A DNA stretch of 64,000 bases from Winogradskyella wandonensis (GTDB lineage Bacteria; Bacteroidota; Bacteroidia; Flavobacteriales; Flavobacteriaceae). Position 1 is the first letter of the stretch. Each line of letters opens with the position of its first letter. Position numbers and translations under genes: made by a program. The notes below the pieces were generated by a model. That model saw only the letters and a program-made list of their open reading frames with translations. It was not told the origin of the DNA and did not search any database. This document shows positions 16,868-26,623 of the stretch, one piece after another. Where the stretch lies: positions 963,116 to 1,027,115 of the forward strand of contig NZ_SMGI01000001.1 of the NCBI RefSeq assembly GCF_004346845.1, read 5' to 3'.

Positions 16868-19555
16868 TTACTTAAATGGTAAATAAAAACCAAAGGTTAC
16901 CCCGTTTTTCTTGTTATTTTTAGCCCAAATAGAGCCTTTATGCTTGTCTATTATTTGTTTAGATATTGCCAGACCTAATCCGCTGCCATGCGGCTTTATA
17001 ATATTTTGGTTCTTGGACTGAAAAAATTTGTCGAAAATAAATGGCATATCTGCATTAGGAATACCGGTTCCATTATCGTTTACAGTAACCTCTAATAATC
17101 CTTTTTCGTATTTATAATCGACAATAATAATGCCATCACCATCTTTGCAATACTTTATAGCATTAGATATTAAATTGGTTAATACCTGCCAGATTTTGTC
17201 CTCATCGTACACAGCAAAGACATCACTTGTGTTAGAACTAATAATTTTAATGTTCTTTTTTGAAGCTATTTGCCTAAGTCCACCAATGGCTTTTTGTATC
17301 GTCTCTCTGATATTATTTTTCTTAAAATTAAGACTTGAGCGACCATTAGATAGTTTTTCGAAATCGAGAATATTCTGAATTAATCGTGAGAGTCTATCGC
17401 TATCCTGGAGCATATTACTAAGGAATTGAGCTTGAATTTCTTTTGGCATTTCTGCGTCTTCTATGAGTAGCTCGGTAGAGGCTCTTATACCTGTTATTGG
17501 CGTTTTAAGTTCGTGAGCCACCGTATCTAAAAATTCGTCTTTTTGCAAATCTTTTTGAATTAGTTCTTCATTAGCTTCACTTAGCTTATCTGTGAGTTTA
17601 GTTAATTCTTCAGATTTTTCGCGTAGTAATTTATTACGGGCAATGGTTTCTTTAGACTCTTCAAGAATTTTTAAAACTTCTACAAGGCTTACCTCTTCTT
17701 CTTTAACAACACTACTAATTAAAATTTTTGCTGAGGCGCTGCCTATACTACCCGTTAATAACTTCTCCGAAAAATTTATAAGTCGTGCATCCGCCATTTG
17801 CACTTCTGGTGATATATTATATTTCTTAAAGAATAGATTTAAAGCACGATTTGTTCTTTCTTCTCCTAAAAATTTATTCAATACATTTTTAATTTCTGCG
17901 ACGTAGGCTTCACCTTTCCAAACCAATGCGCCATCTTGTAAATCCTTATAATTTTTGCTATCAATAAACATTTCGGCATAATTACGCTCACGATAGTTGC
18001 CTTTGTACAATAAAGAGAAAAGCGCATAACATAAACAGTTAACAAGCATACTCCAAAAGAATGCGTGTGCTGGTGGACTAAGAAAATCTATTCCGAATAA
18101 GGCATGAGGTTTTAAGGAAGAAATACCGTAAAACCCATATTCTACAAAGTCATCCGAACCTGTGAGTGCTTGAATAGAAAACGGTAGTATTAGTGTGTAA
18201 AAAACCACTGAAAAACCAGCTATAATACCAATAATCGTAGCTTTAGAAGATCCGCGATTCCAAAATAATCCAATAAAAAAAGCTGGTGCTAACTGCGCTA
18301 TTATTACAAAAGCCATAAGACCTATAGAATATAATGATAGCTCATAAGAGAAATTTACATAAAATGCATAAGCTAATATTATAATCGAGAATATGGATAT
18401 ACGCCTAATATTCTTAATATATTTTGCATTTCTGTCTGGGTGATTTTTTAAAAACCTATCTAAAAACCCATAAGGAATAATTAAGTTATTACTCAACATA
18501 GTAGACAACGCCAAAGTTGATACTACAACCATTGAAATGACTGCTGAAAAACCGCCTAAAAAAACCAAGGATGCCAAAAACGTATTGTCATTTTGCAAAG
18601 GCAACAAGAGTGCGTAATATTCAGCTTGCTCAGGATTTCCTATAGCTAAGTTGCCGCCCCAAGCTATAAAAATCACAAAAATATTAAAGAGCAATAAGTA
18701 CAAAGGAAACAACCATATTGCGGTTTTAAGATGCTTTTCTCTTACATTTTCTACAACTGAAACTTGAAATTGTCTTGGTAATAAAAAGATAGCCATAAAT
18801 GAAAGTAAAATTGTATACATCCAATTAAATCCACTCTCAAAACCATTAATAATAGTTAAACGTTCAAAATTTGAAAATTGAGACATTTTTGTGTAGATAT
18901 CCTCAGTACCATCAAACAAAACATAAGTTACATAAACGCCAATACACAAGAAAAAAATTAGCTTTATTACAGACTCGAAAGCAACGGAAACTAAAATCCC
19001 TTTGTGTTTTACAGATGCGTCGCTAGATTGCGTCCCAAAAAATGTTGCAAACACAGCTAATATAAGGGCAATGTAAAGTGTAGAGTCGTCATAAATGGAT
19101 TTGGAAACATAACTCGTATCATCTGCCAATATCTGAAACGTTTCTGATACCGCTTGAAGTTGCAAAGCTATGTAAGGTATTATTCCCAATAAACAAATAA
19201 TAGTGACCAAAGCCCCTAAAAACCTATGATTGCCATAGCGCAGAGAAATAAAATCTGCTATAGAACTTATCTTATGTTGTTTTGATATTCTTATAACCTT
19301 ACGCAATAAAAGTATCCAAAGTGGCGCTGCAATTACAGGTCCTAAATAAATGGGTAGAAAATCTATGCCAGAAGTGGCTGCAATACCAATACTGCCATAG
19401 TAGGTCCAGGCCGTACAGTAAACAGCCATTGCAAGGGCATAAATAATTGGACTATTTACCCAGCGGTTCTTTGACTTTTTTTCAGCATAAAAAGCAATTC
19501 CAAAAAGTAGCGAGAGATAAATAATTATAATAAAAAACAGCACGTAATTACTCAT
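16868..19555 (-). CDS. Sodium:solute symporter-STAC-histidine kinase fusion (CrbS/CbrA-like)
   Basis: An 895-residue membrane sensor. Residues about 1-520 form an SSS transporter-like module with about 13 helices. A STAC-like linker follows (ADARLINFSEKLLTG region, about 590-625), then a coiled coil, a HisKA domain with the phospho-His in TVAHELKTP (near 681) and an HATPase with N box NLISNAIKYC, G1 DNGTGIP and G2 GSGLGLAIS. Relatives control acetyl-CoA synthetase in response to acetate flux. The adjacent receiver, acs and actP fit that role. Its start overlaps the upstream 64-residue gene by 8 nt. Confidence 0.92.
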   Translation of the reverse strand: MSNYVLFFIIIIYLSLLFGIAFYAEKKSKNRWVNSPIIYALAMAVYCTAWTYYGSIGIAATSGIDFLPIYLGPVIAAPLWILLLRKVIRISKQHKISSIADFISLRYGNHRFLGALVTIICLLGIIPYIALQLQAVSETFQILADDTSYVSKSIYDDSTLYIALILAVFATFFGTQSSDASVKHKGILVSVAFESVIKLIFFLCIGVYVTYVLFDGTEDIYTKMSQFSNFERLTIINGFESGFNWMYTILLSFMAIFLLPRQFQVSVVENVREKHLKTAIWLFPLYLLLFNIFVIFIAWGGNLAIGNPEQAEYYALLLPLQNDNTFLASLVFLGGFSAVISMVVVSTLALSTMLSNNLIIPYGFLDRFLKNHPDRNAKYIKNIRRISIFSIIILAYAFYVNFSYELSLYSIGLMAFVIIAQLAPAFFIGLFWNRGSSKATIIGIIAGFSVVFYTLILPFSIQALTGSDDFVEYGFYGISSLKPHALFGIDFLSPPAHAFFWSMLVNCLCYALFSLLYKGNYRERNYAEMFIDSKNYKDLQDGALVWKGEAYVAEIKNVLNKFLGEERTNRALNLFFKKYNISPEVQMADARLINFSEKLLTGSIGSASAKILISSVVKEEEVSLVEVLKILEESKETIARNKLLREKSEELTKLTDKLSEANEELIQKDLQKDEFLDTVAHELKTPITGIRASTELLIEDAEMPKEIQAQFLSNMLQDSDRLSRLIQNILDFEKLSNGRSSLNFKKNNIRETIQKAIGGLRQIASKKNIKIISSNTSDVFAVYDEDKIWQVLTNLISNAIKYCKDGDGIIIVDYKYEKGLLEVTVNDNGTGIPNADMPFIFDKFFQSKNQNIIKPHGSGLGLAISKQIIDKHKGSIWAKNNKKNGVTFGFYLPFK

Positions 19556-19742
19556 AATGACGCTTTAAGACAACATAAGAGATAAGTATTGAAATTGCCC
19601 AAACACAGAATACAGCAAAATAGAAAATAGGAACTCCAAAAACTGATTTATCACTATTAAAAATAAATATCAGAGGTATATTTAGAATAATAAAAACTGC
19701 TATGCTATTAATGATAAGTTTCTGCTCGTGACGTTTTTTCAT
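19548..19742 (-). CDS. Small membrane protein coupled to the symporter-kinase
   Basis: A 64-residue protein with a basic N-terminus (MKKRHEQK) and two membrane helices (about 10-30 and 36-58). Its 3' end overlaps the kinase start by 8 nt, implying translational coupling. SSS transporters often work with a small two-helix partner (for example DUF4212 with ActP), so a subunit of the kinase's transporter module is a reasonable inference; no family was recognised. Confidence 0.7.
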   Translation of the reverse strand: MKKRHEQKLIINSIAVFIILNIPLIFIFNSDKSVFGVPIFYFAVFCVWAISILISYVVLKRHYE

Positions 19743-19755
19743 AATGAACTAAAAT

Positions 19756-19790
19756 ACAAAAAACAGTGTTGATATTTCACAACACTGTTT
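19756..19790 (-). terminator. Terminator of the actP operon
   Basis: A perfect 11-bp stem, AAACAGTGTTG (19761-19771) with CAACACTGTTT (19780-19790), is followed on the minus strand by a T-run. It is 20 nt after the actP stop and separates the porin-DUF4212-actP unit from the kinase unit. Confidence 0.85.
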
Positions 19791-19810
19791 AAAGCTAATT
19801 AAAAAATTAC

Positions 19811-21577
19811 CTAGTGAGATTGCGCCTCACCAGCACCAGAAGGGATTCTGATATTTTCAACAATTTCTTGAACATGTTGTGGTGGTGCAGCGGTTGCTCT
19901 TGACACTACTAAGGAAATAACTACATTGACTAGCATCGCTATAGTTCCAAATCCTTCAGGTGATGTTCCGAACCACCAGTCTTCTTTTGTACCACCGCCA
20001 AAAAAATCGAGCTTAAATTTCATCATGTAAAAAAGCATTAGTGTAATTCCTACAATCATACCAGCAATGGCGCCTTCTTTGTTCATCCGCTTATCAAAAA
20101 TTCCTAAAATGATTGCTGGAAAAAATGATGCTGCAGCCAAACCAAAGGCTAATGCGACTACCGCGGCGACAAATCCTGGTGGATTAATGCCAAAGTACCC
20201 TGCAATAATTACAGCTCCAACAATAGCAATACGTGCCCACATTAATTCGCCTTTGTCCGAAATATTTGGTTTTATCTGCTTTTTAATTAAATCGTGAGAT
20301 ATAGATGTAGAAATTACCAAAAGTAATCCCGCAGCAGTAGATAACGCCGCTGCTAAGCCACCTGCCGCAACTAAAGCAATCACCCAATTTGGAAGTTTAG
20401 CTATCTCAGGATTTGCTAAAACCATAATGTCTCTATCCACATATAATTCGTTAGCATTTGCGTTAGCATTAGAGATTAAACGCTCTCCGTAAACACCACG
20501 CTCTTCAGTATAGACTGGCTTTTTACCTTCTATTGCGCCTCCAGCAACATACTGTATTTTACCATCACCATTCTTATCGCTCCATGCAATTAAGCCTGTA
20601 TCTTCCCAATTTTTAAACCAATCTGGTACGTCTGCATACTTAGTTTCACTAACAGTTTCGATAAGGTTTGTTCTTGCAAAAACCGCAATTGCAGGTGCAG
20701 TTGTATATAGAATAGCAATAAGTAATAATGCATAACCCGCTGACTTACGAGCATCTTTTACCTTTGGTACTGTGAAAAAACGAACAATAACATGTGGTAA
20801 ACCTGCTGTACCAACCATAAGCGCTAGTGTTATTGCAAAAACGTCCCAAGTAGATTTTGTTCCGTCCGTATATTCTTTAAAACCTAATTGTGTATGTAAT
20901 TGGTCTAACTTATCAAGTAGATAAGTACCATCTTCAACTGTGCCGCCCATTCCTAATTGCGGAATTACATTTCCAGTCATTTGAATAGAGATAAAAAATG
21001 CTGGAACCATAAAGGCGAAAATTAATACGCAATATTGTGCTACTTGTGTATAGGTAATACCTTTCATTCCGCCGAGAAAAGCGAAAATTAATACCACAGC
21101 CATACCTATTATTACTCCAAAAGTAATATCGACTTGAAGGAATTGTGAGAAAACAACACCAACACCTCGCATTTGACCCGCAACATAAGTGAAAGAAACT
21201 ATTAACGCACATATCACGGCAACAGTTCTAGCTACGTTAGAATAATAGCGATCTCCAATAAAATCTGGTACTGTGAATTTTCCAAACTTTCTTAAATAAG
21301 GCGCTAGCAATAAAGCTAAAAGCACATAACCACCAGTCCATCCCATGAGATAAACAGAGCCATCATAACCTGTAAAGGAAATAATACCTGCCATTGAAAT
21401 AAATGACGCAGCACTCATCCAATCGGCTGCTGTTGCCATACCATTTGCTAAGGGTGATACACCACCACCAGCAACATAAAATTCTTTTGTAGAGCCTGCT
21501 CTGGCCCATATTGCAATTCCGAAGTATAGTGCAAATGTTACACCTACTAATATCCATGTCCATACTTGTACACTCAT
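19811..21577 (-). CDS. actP: Cation/acetate symporter
   Basis: A 588-residue SSS-family transporter with about 13 membrane helices. The N-terminus carries the characteristic FYVAGGGVSPLANGMATAAD, and sodium-site segments such as ISTSISHDL follow. An extended loop at about 325-395 (VPDWFKNWEDTG onward) is typical of the DUF4212-associated subgroup. It imports acetate and related short acids with Na+. It lies 26 nt downstream of its likely small subunit (DUF4212) and ends at a strong terminator. Confidence 0.93.
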   Translation of the reverse strand: MSVQVWTWILVGVTFALYFGIAIWARAGSTKEFYVAGGGVSPLANGMATAADWMSAASFISMAGIISFTGYDGSVYLMGWTGGYVLLALLLAPYLRKFGKFTVPDFIGDRYYSNVARTVAVICALIVSFTYVAGQMRGVGVVFSQFLQVDITFGVIIGMAVVLIFAFLGGMKGITYTQVAQYCVLIFAFMVPAFFISIQMTGNVIPQLGMGGTVEDGTYLLDKLDQLHTQLGFKEYTDGTKSTWDVFAITLALMVGTAGLPHVIVRFFTVPKVKDARKSAGYALLLIAILYTTAPAIAVFARTNLIETVSETKYADVPDWFKNWEDTGLIAWSDKNGDGKIQYVAGGAIEGKKPVYTEERGVYGERLISNANANANELYVDRDIMVLANPEIAKLPNWVIALVAAGGLAAALSTAAGLLLVISTSISHDLIKKQIKPNISDKGELMWARIAIVGAVIIAGYFGINPPGFVAAVVALAFGLAAASFFPAIILGIFDKRMNKEGAIAGMIVGITLMLFYMMKFKLDFFGGGTKEDWWFGTSPEGFGTIAMLVNVVISLVVSRATAAPPQHVQEIVENIRIPSGAGEAQSH

Positions 21578-21603
21578 AATATTTTATTTTTAGTAGTGGC
21601 AGA

Positions 21604-21864
21604 CTATTCGTCGAAACCGTATTTTTTATCTAGTTTATTCATGATTCTTACGTAAACGAAAATTAAAATAACGAATACATAGATTGAGCCTTGTTGTGCA
21701 AACCAAAAGCCAAGCTTAAAGCCACCAAGTCTAATTTCATTTAATGCATCCTTAAAAAGGATACCACAGCCATAGGATACTATAAACCAAATGACTAAAA
21801 GGATAGAAAGGTATTTTACATTCTCTTTCCAATATGCTGTTGCACGTTTTTGTTTTTCTGACAT
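21604..21864 (-). CDS. DUF4212 small subunit of the symporter
   Basis: An 86-residue protein with a basic/aromatic N-terminus and two membrane helices (about 18-38 and 52-72), including the family-typical YGCGILF and GFWFAQQGSIYVFV. DUF4212 proteins are encoded directly before SSS acetate/solute symporters and are regarded as their small subunits. It starts 11 nt after the porin stop. Confidence 0.9.
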   Translation of the reverse strand: MSEKQKRATAYWKENVKYLSILLVIWFIVSYGCGILFKDALNEIRLGGFKLGFWFAQQGSIYVFVILIFVYVRIMNKLDKKYGFDE

Positions 21865-21875
21865 AATTTTAGATG

Positions 21876-23114
21876 TTATAGATATATCATAGCCTGAAGC
21901 GTAATTGTGCCAACAGCATCATTGTTAGCATACTTCGTATTTTGATATTCTAAGGTTAGTTTTGAATGATGCCCACTAAAATAGGCGTTTGCTCCAATGC
22001 CAAATTGATTGGCATTATCGTCTAAAGCATCAATGCTTCGTGTTGTAAAATGGGCATAAGGCTGAAACTTTGTACTGTTTGAAGAAGGAATAACATAACC
22101 TAAATGCGCATGAAGCATTGTACCAGTTTCATACGTCTGACCTAACGTAAAGTTATTTCCATAATCATTAAATTGTGCTAAACCATAAGCAGTAATAGCC
22201 GCGCCATTTTCTCCAATAGGTGCATCATAAAATGCATCTACAGCAAAAATAGAAACGTCTTCACCTTCGATATTTGAATTATTATCTAAAGAAACCGAGC
22301 CTTTTGGGTGTAAAAAGAAACCAGCACCAACATTAAATACTTTTTTGGTTCCAAGGTATGTACCGACTTTATAAGGCAAGAAGTTCGATTCTTGGTCTAA
22401 AAAATTATAATCAAAATAACCAGCATATGTTCTTCCCGCATCTTTAGAACCTAATAAACGGCGACCAGAGTATATAGCAGCTCCATTAACTGGAGAAGCA
22501 GAAGCCTGTAAATTGTTTGTTACCGCATCGTTTATAGATACACGGTATTGAAGTTTATCAAACTTTCCTTTTACATATACACCCATATGACGTGCAAATT
22601 GATCCGACAAACCGATAGTTGCCCAAGCTTGACGCGTATTATCTAGCATCATAATATTTAAGGTACTTTGATTATTTGCTCTAGATATGCCATTCCAATA
22701 GTGCAAACCACCGCCAATAGCATGATTTTTAGAAAGGCTATACTCACCCCAAACATCATGGAAGAATAATTGAGAGCTTTCGCCCTTACCAGTTGGCGAT
22801 AGGTTATCACCATTAAGACTATTAAGTCCAAAATGCGTTAAAATCATAAACTTTTTGTTAAGCTGTGCGTACATTAAAACACGTGCTCGTCTTATACTAA
22901 AGTTTAAATCGCTTTGCTCGTTGCCATTTACGTCTAATGGTCTATCCGAATTGTGTTGTGCCCAGAACTGAGCCCATGATATAATGCGAAAGTACTTCGT
23001 ACCTTCTTCATTAAGTTTTACCTTCATGCCACCAGTATAATCTGGAGCACCTTGGGAAAAACATAACTGAAATGTGCAGAGAACACCTATCAGTACTATG
23101 CTTAATTTTTTCAT
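21876..23114 (-). CDS. Outer-membrane porin of the acetate locus
   Basis: A 412-residue protein with a signal peptide (MKKLSIVLIGVLCTFQLCFS) and alternating amphipathic strands typical of a 16-18-strand beta barrel, ending in the aromatic/hydrophobic strand TITLQAMIYL. It belongs to the porin group often annotated near flavobacterial acetate symporters and is weakly like phosphate-selective porins. As first gene of the porin-DUF4212-actP unit it probably admits small organic acids through the outer membrane. Confidence 0.85.
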   Translation of the reverse strand: MKKLSIVLIGVLCTFQLCFSQGAPDYTGGMKVKLNEEGTKYFRIISWAQFWAQHNSDRPLDVNGNEQSDLNFSIRRARVLMYAQLNKKFMILTHFGLNSLNGDNLSPTGKGESSQLFFHDVWGEYSLSKNHAIGGGLHYWNGISRANNQSTLNIMMLDNTRQAWATIGLSDQFARHMGVYVKGKFDKLQYRVSINDAVTNNLQASASPVNGAAIYSGRRLLGSKDAGRTYAGYFDYNFLDQESNFLPYKVGTYLGTKKVFNVGAGFFLHPKGSVSLDNNSNIEGEDVSIFAVDAFYDAPIGENGAAITAYGLAQFNDYGNNFTLGQTYETGTMLHAHLGYVIPSSNSTKFQPYAHFTTRSIDALDDNANQFGIGANAYFSGHHSKLTLEYQNTKYANNDAVGTITLQAMIYL

Positions 23115-23288
23115 ACAAATTGAAGATTAGTTAGTTAAACAATGATTTTGTGTGCACTACTAAACTCTAAAAAATGAATTATGAAAAAAAAATAAGTATA
23201 TATATCTGTTAAATTTATATACAAACATTAAAAAGAGTAATTGTAAAGTATAAACTCTTATGTTAAACAAAAAAGAATAAAACAGCTA

Positions 23289-23708
23289 TTACTCTCTAAA
23301 ACGTTCCCATTTTATAAGCATAAATTTATCTCCAAGCTCTGTTACAAGAGTTCCTGCTCCCTTAAGATTTTCTGAATTTGAAAAGAATGAAGATAACTCT
23401 TCAGCATTTAAAATTTTGTAAGTTGGATGGTATTTTGAATTGTGAGGACGTTTAATTTGATACTTCTTAACCCAGTTCATTATACTAACATGAGAAATAC
23501 CTAAAATACGTTCAATTTCTCGGTAAGTTAGACCTTCTAAATAAAGCTGAAGCGCCTTGTTAACGTAGTAATCGTCTATCTTCTTCCCTATTTTATTTAC
23601 TGTAAAAAAATAATTGCAAGACTTACATTTGTAACGCTGCCTATTTTTAATGACACCACTTTTAACATAGTCTTCGGAATTACAAGTTGGACAGTGAGAG
23701 ACTTTCAT
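23289..23708 (-). CDS. IS1 InsA-like zinc-ribbon/HTH protein, standalone
   Basis: A 139-residue protein from ATG 23708 (an in-frame TTG at 23717 is not needed). N-terminal zinc ribbon CPTCNS...CKSC (about 6-33), then a helix-turn-helix (YREIERILGISHVSIMNWVK, about 59-78), matching the InsA module of IS1-type elements, plus about 50 extra C-terminal residues. No InsB-like catalytic ORF, terminal repeats or target duplication were seen. It is therefore either a remnant or a domesticated DNA-binding protein. Its place just upstream of the porin/actP unit makes a regulator of acetate uptake conceivable. Confidence 0.75.
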   Translation of the reverse strand: MKVSHCPTCNSEDYVKSGVIKNRQRYKCKSCNYFFTVNKIGKKIDDYYVNKALQLYLEGLTYREIERILGISHVSIMNWVKKYQIKRPHNSKYHPTYKILNAEELSSFFSNSENLKGAGTLVTELGDKFMLIKWERFRE

Positions 23709-23807
23709 ATATAGCAATTTAGCATAAATATATTAATTTAGCAAAATATACACAAATTGATAGGTTGTGTTTCAAAAAGAACTGAAAAAAGTTAAACAAC
23801 ATAGATT

Positions 23808-25181
23808 TTAAGGCTTTAGATTTTTAAAATACACTTTAGACGCCGCTATCACTTTTGGAGCTAAAATAATAGTTGCTGTCATTGTTGGAATAGCCATCAA
23901 CGCAAATACGCCATCGATAAAGTTTATCATAGCTTTAAAATCTGTTGTTGATGCCAAAACGATGCTCGCAATATAGAGGTAATTGTAATAGTGCTTTCGT
24001 TTTGCACCAATAAGGAAGGATAAACATTTATTTCCGTAATAGGCATACGAAAACAAGGACGACACACTAAAGATAAATACGCAAATCATTAATAAATACT
24101 GCCCGAATCCAGGAATGGCATTTTGAAATGCTTCTGCCGTTAAACTCACACCATTACTCGCTGTAGTTTCCCAAACTCCAGTAACTAAAATTGCCAAAGC
24201 CGTTAATGTACATACAATTAAAGTATCTATTGCTGGACCTAACATAGCTACTAAACCTTCACGAACTGGCTCATCTGTTTTTGCAGCACCATGCGCCATG
24301 GCTGCTGTACCTAAACCAGCTTCGTTAGAAAACGCACCGCGCTTAATACCATGTAGTATTAATGCACCTAATACGCCACCAAGAAACGGTTTATCCTTTG
24401 GGTAATAGTCTGCGCTAAAGGCATCCGTAACAATCATGGCTAGATATTTTGGAACTTCTGTATAATTGACAAGCAGGATAATAAGCACCAAAACAAAATA
24501 TAAGAGTACCATAGACGGTACAAGTTTAGATGCCCAATTACTTATGCGCTTTAAACCACCAAGAATAACAATACTTGTAAAAATAACCAAAATAGCAGCA
24601 ATAATAAGATTGGATGTTAACGAAACCTCTACACCATTAGGTATTAAAATAATATCGTTAATGGCTTGCTTTAACTGGTTTACATTTACCACAGGTAAAG
24701 CACCCAACATTCCAAAAAAGCTAAACATTAGGGCAAGGAATTTCCAGTTTTTACCTAAACCTTCAACTATAAAGTACATGGGGCCGCCTTGTAGCTCGCC
24801 TTCACTGTCTTTGCCTCGATATAGGATGGCTAGAGTTGATGTAAAATATTTAGTACTCATGCCAATTACGGCACTCACCCACATCCAGAAAACGGCTCCT
24901 GGGCCACCAACAGCAATCGCTAATGCCACTCCAGAAATATTTCCCATACCAATAGTAGAAGATAAAGCCGTGGATAAAGCTTGGAAGTGTGTTATCTGAC
25001 CAGGGTCGTTGGGGTCATCGTATTTACCACGCAGCACTTGTATAGCATGACCGAGATAACGAAACGGTAAAAATTGAGAGCGGATAATAAGATATAAACC
25101 ACCACCAATTAATATAATAAGTAAGGGTAATCCCCAAGCTAGAGAAGAAAACTCAGCAAGAATAGTATTTAGTTTTTCCAT
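23808..25181 (-). CDS. Alanine/glycine:cation symporter (AGCS family)
   Basis: A 457-residue transporter with about 11 membrane helices. Family signatures include FQALSTALSSTIGMGNISGVA (near 65-85; helix 2 with the Na+/substrate site) and GIKRGAFSNEAGLGTAAMAHG (near 280-300). These proteins import alanine or glycine with Na+ or H+. It is monocistronic, divergent from the AraC regulator at 25435 with 253 nt between, which could carry both promoters. Confidence 0.93.
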   Translation of the reverse strand: MEKLNTILAEFSSLAWGLPLLIILIGGGLYLIIRSQFLPFRYLGHAIQVLRGKYDDPNDPGQITHFQALSTALSSTIGMGNISGVALAIAVGGPGAVFWMWVSAVIGMSTKYFTSTLAILYRGKDSEGELQGGPMYFIVEGLGKNWKFLALMFSFFGMLGALPVVNVNQLKQAINDIILIPNGVEVSLTSNLIIAAILVIFTSIVILGGLKRISNWASKLVPSMVLLYFVLVLIILLVNYTEVPKYLAMIVTDAFSADYYPKDKPFLGGVLGALILHGIKRGAFSNEAGLGTAAMAHGAAKTDEPVREGLVAMLGPAIDTLIVCTLTALAILVTGVWETTASNGVSLTAEAFQNAIPGFGQYLLMICVFIFSVSSLFSYAYYGNKCLSFLIGAKRKHYYNYLYIASIVLASTTDFKAMINFIDGVFALMAIPTMTATIILAPKVIAASKVYFKNLKP

Positions 25182-25434
25182 GGATGCTAAAAATACAAAA
25201 CCTACTCAGAGTTAACAATTTTTGCAAAACCGCATAGTCTTACGTATTGACTTTAATGCTTTAAAAGTATAACTTCGCTTATCATACGATATATTTCATT
25301 ATTAACGAACCATATCTTAAAGTTGGCAACAATTAGAGCATCAACCAATAAAAATGATTTCCATCCGAAATTTAACACAATCTTAATCTTATATTATTAA
25401 ATTGAGGTATATATATTCTTGGGACTATTAACCA

Positions 25435-26523
25435 ATGAAAGATTTAATAACATTTCTTGCAGTATTTGGCGTCGCCATTTCTCTTATTCTGATATTTCTT
25501 TTGTTTAAAGAAAAAAAAAGAGAACTAGATAAAAATATCTTAATTGTAATATTCTCATTTATTTTTTTTACTTGTGTAAGTGTATATTCTGACCTACATG
25601 GATTAGAAAAATTATTATATATAAGCGCATTATTCGATGGAATCCTGTTTTGGGTTTTAGGACCACTAATGTTTTTATACGTTAAATCTATTTTTTTTGA
25701 TAATAAAAACCTTGTTCTTAAAAACATATACCATTTCCTTCCAAGTATTTTCTTACCTCTTTTTGATTTACTTTTTTTTATGTTTGAAGCAGATGCAGAA
25801 TATTTAAAATTTATTAAAAGCTATCAGTTACTGGTTCTTTTTATAAGAGATATGTATTTTTCGATATATATAATTTTTTCTATCAAATTATTTTTGAAGT
25901 TAAAAAAGACTCTTAACAAAAAACTAAACATTTCTTTAGAAGGTTATAACTGGATTTTAAAATTACTTATTGGCATTCTAGTATTTCCATCTATAGATAT
26001 ATTGATGCGTACTCTAGAATTATTTGGTTTTCATTTAGAGCTTTATAGTGGGCAGTTAACGTTTGTCGCAATAATTATTTTCTTAACTTATTTTGGGTAT
26101 TACAGTATTAATGAAGCTAGGTTCTTAATTCCATCTTTTTTAATTGAGGACGATAAAAAAACTAATTATGTTTTTTCAGAAGATGAAGCTTCAGTAATTG
26201 AACAAAAAATTAAAGAAATTCTAGAAAATGAAAAAATGTTTTTAGATGAAAACTTAACCTTAAAGAAATTGTCTGATAACCTTCAAATATCAGAGAAAAA
26301 ACTTTCTATGTTTTTAAACACTCATTTAAACACAAAATTTGCTGATTACATAAATTTCTATCGCGTAGAAGCAGTAAAGGAAAAGTTAAAATCAGAAGAC
26401 TATGATAAACTAACTCTATTAGCTATATCTGAAGAATGCGGTTTTAATTCTAAAGCTAGTTTTTACCGAATATTTAAAAAACACACAGGCATTTCACCAG
26501 CACAATACAAAAAAAAGCATTAA
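25435..26523 (+). CDS. Membrane-anchored AraC-family transcriptional regulator
   Basis: A 362-residue protein with about seven hydrophobic helices in residues 1-235 and a C-terminal AraC double HTH (about 262-360), with the second HTH LAISEECGFNSKASFYRIFKK. The 7TM-AraC design is common in Bacteroidota and suggests sensing a ligand at the membrane. The following genes (26624-30547) encode serine hydrolases and envelope proteins on the same strand and are its obvious candidate targets. Confidence 0.88.
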   Translation: MKDLITFLAVFGVAISLILIFLLFKEKKRELDKNILIVIFSFIFFTCVSVYSDLHGLEKLLYISALFDGILFWVLGPLMFLYVKSIFFDNKNLVLKNIYHFLPSIFLPLFDLLFFMFEADAEYLKFIKSYQLLVLFIRDMYFSIYIIFSIKLFLKLKKTLNKKLNISLEGYNWILKLLIGILVFPSIDILMRTLELFGFHLELYSGQLTFVAIIIFLTYFGYYSINEARFLIPSFLIEDDKKTNYVFSEDEASVIEQKIKEILENEKMFLDENLTLKKLSDNLQISEKKLSMFLNTHLNTKFADYINFYRVEAVKEKLKSEDYDKLTLLAISEECGFNSKASFYRIFKKHTGISPAQYKKKH

Positions 26524-26623
26524 ATAAGTCTCAAAAAATCACCATTACTCTTTTTAAGACCTCTATTCATTTTCTATTTTTTTAATTTGAATTGAAACCT
26601 ATTCATCAATCAAAATTTTAAAT

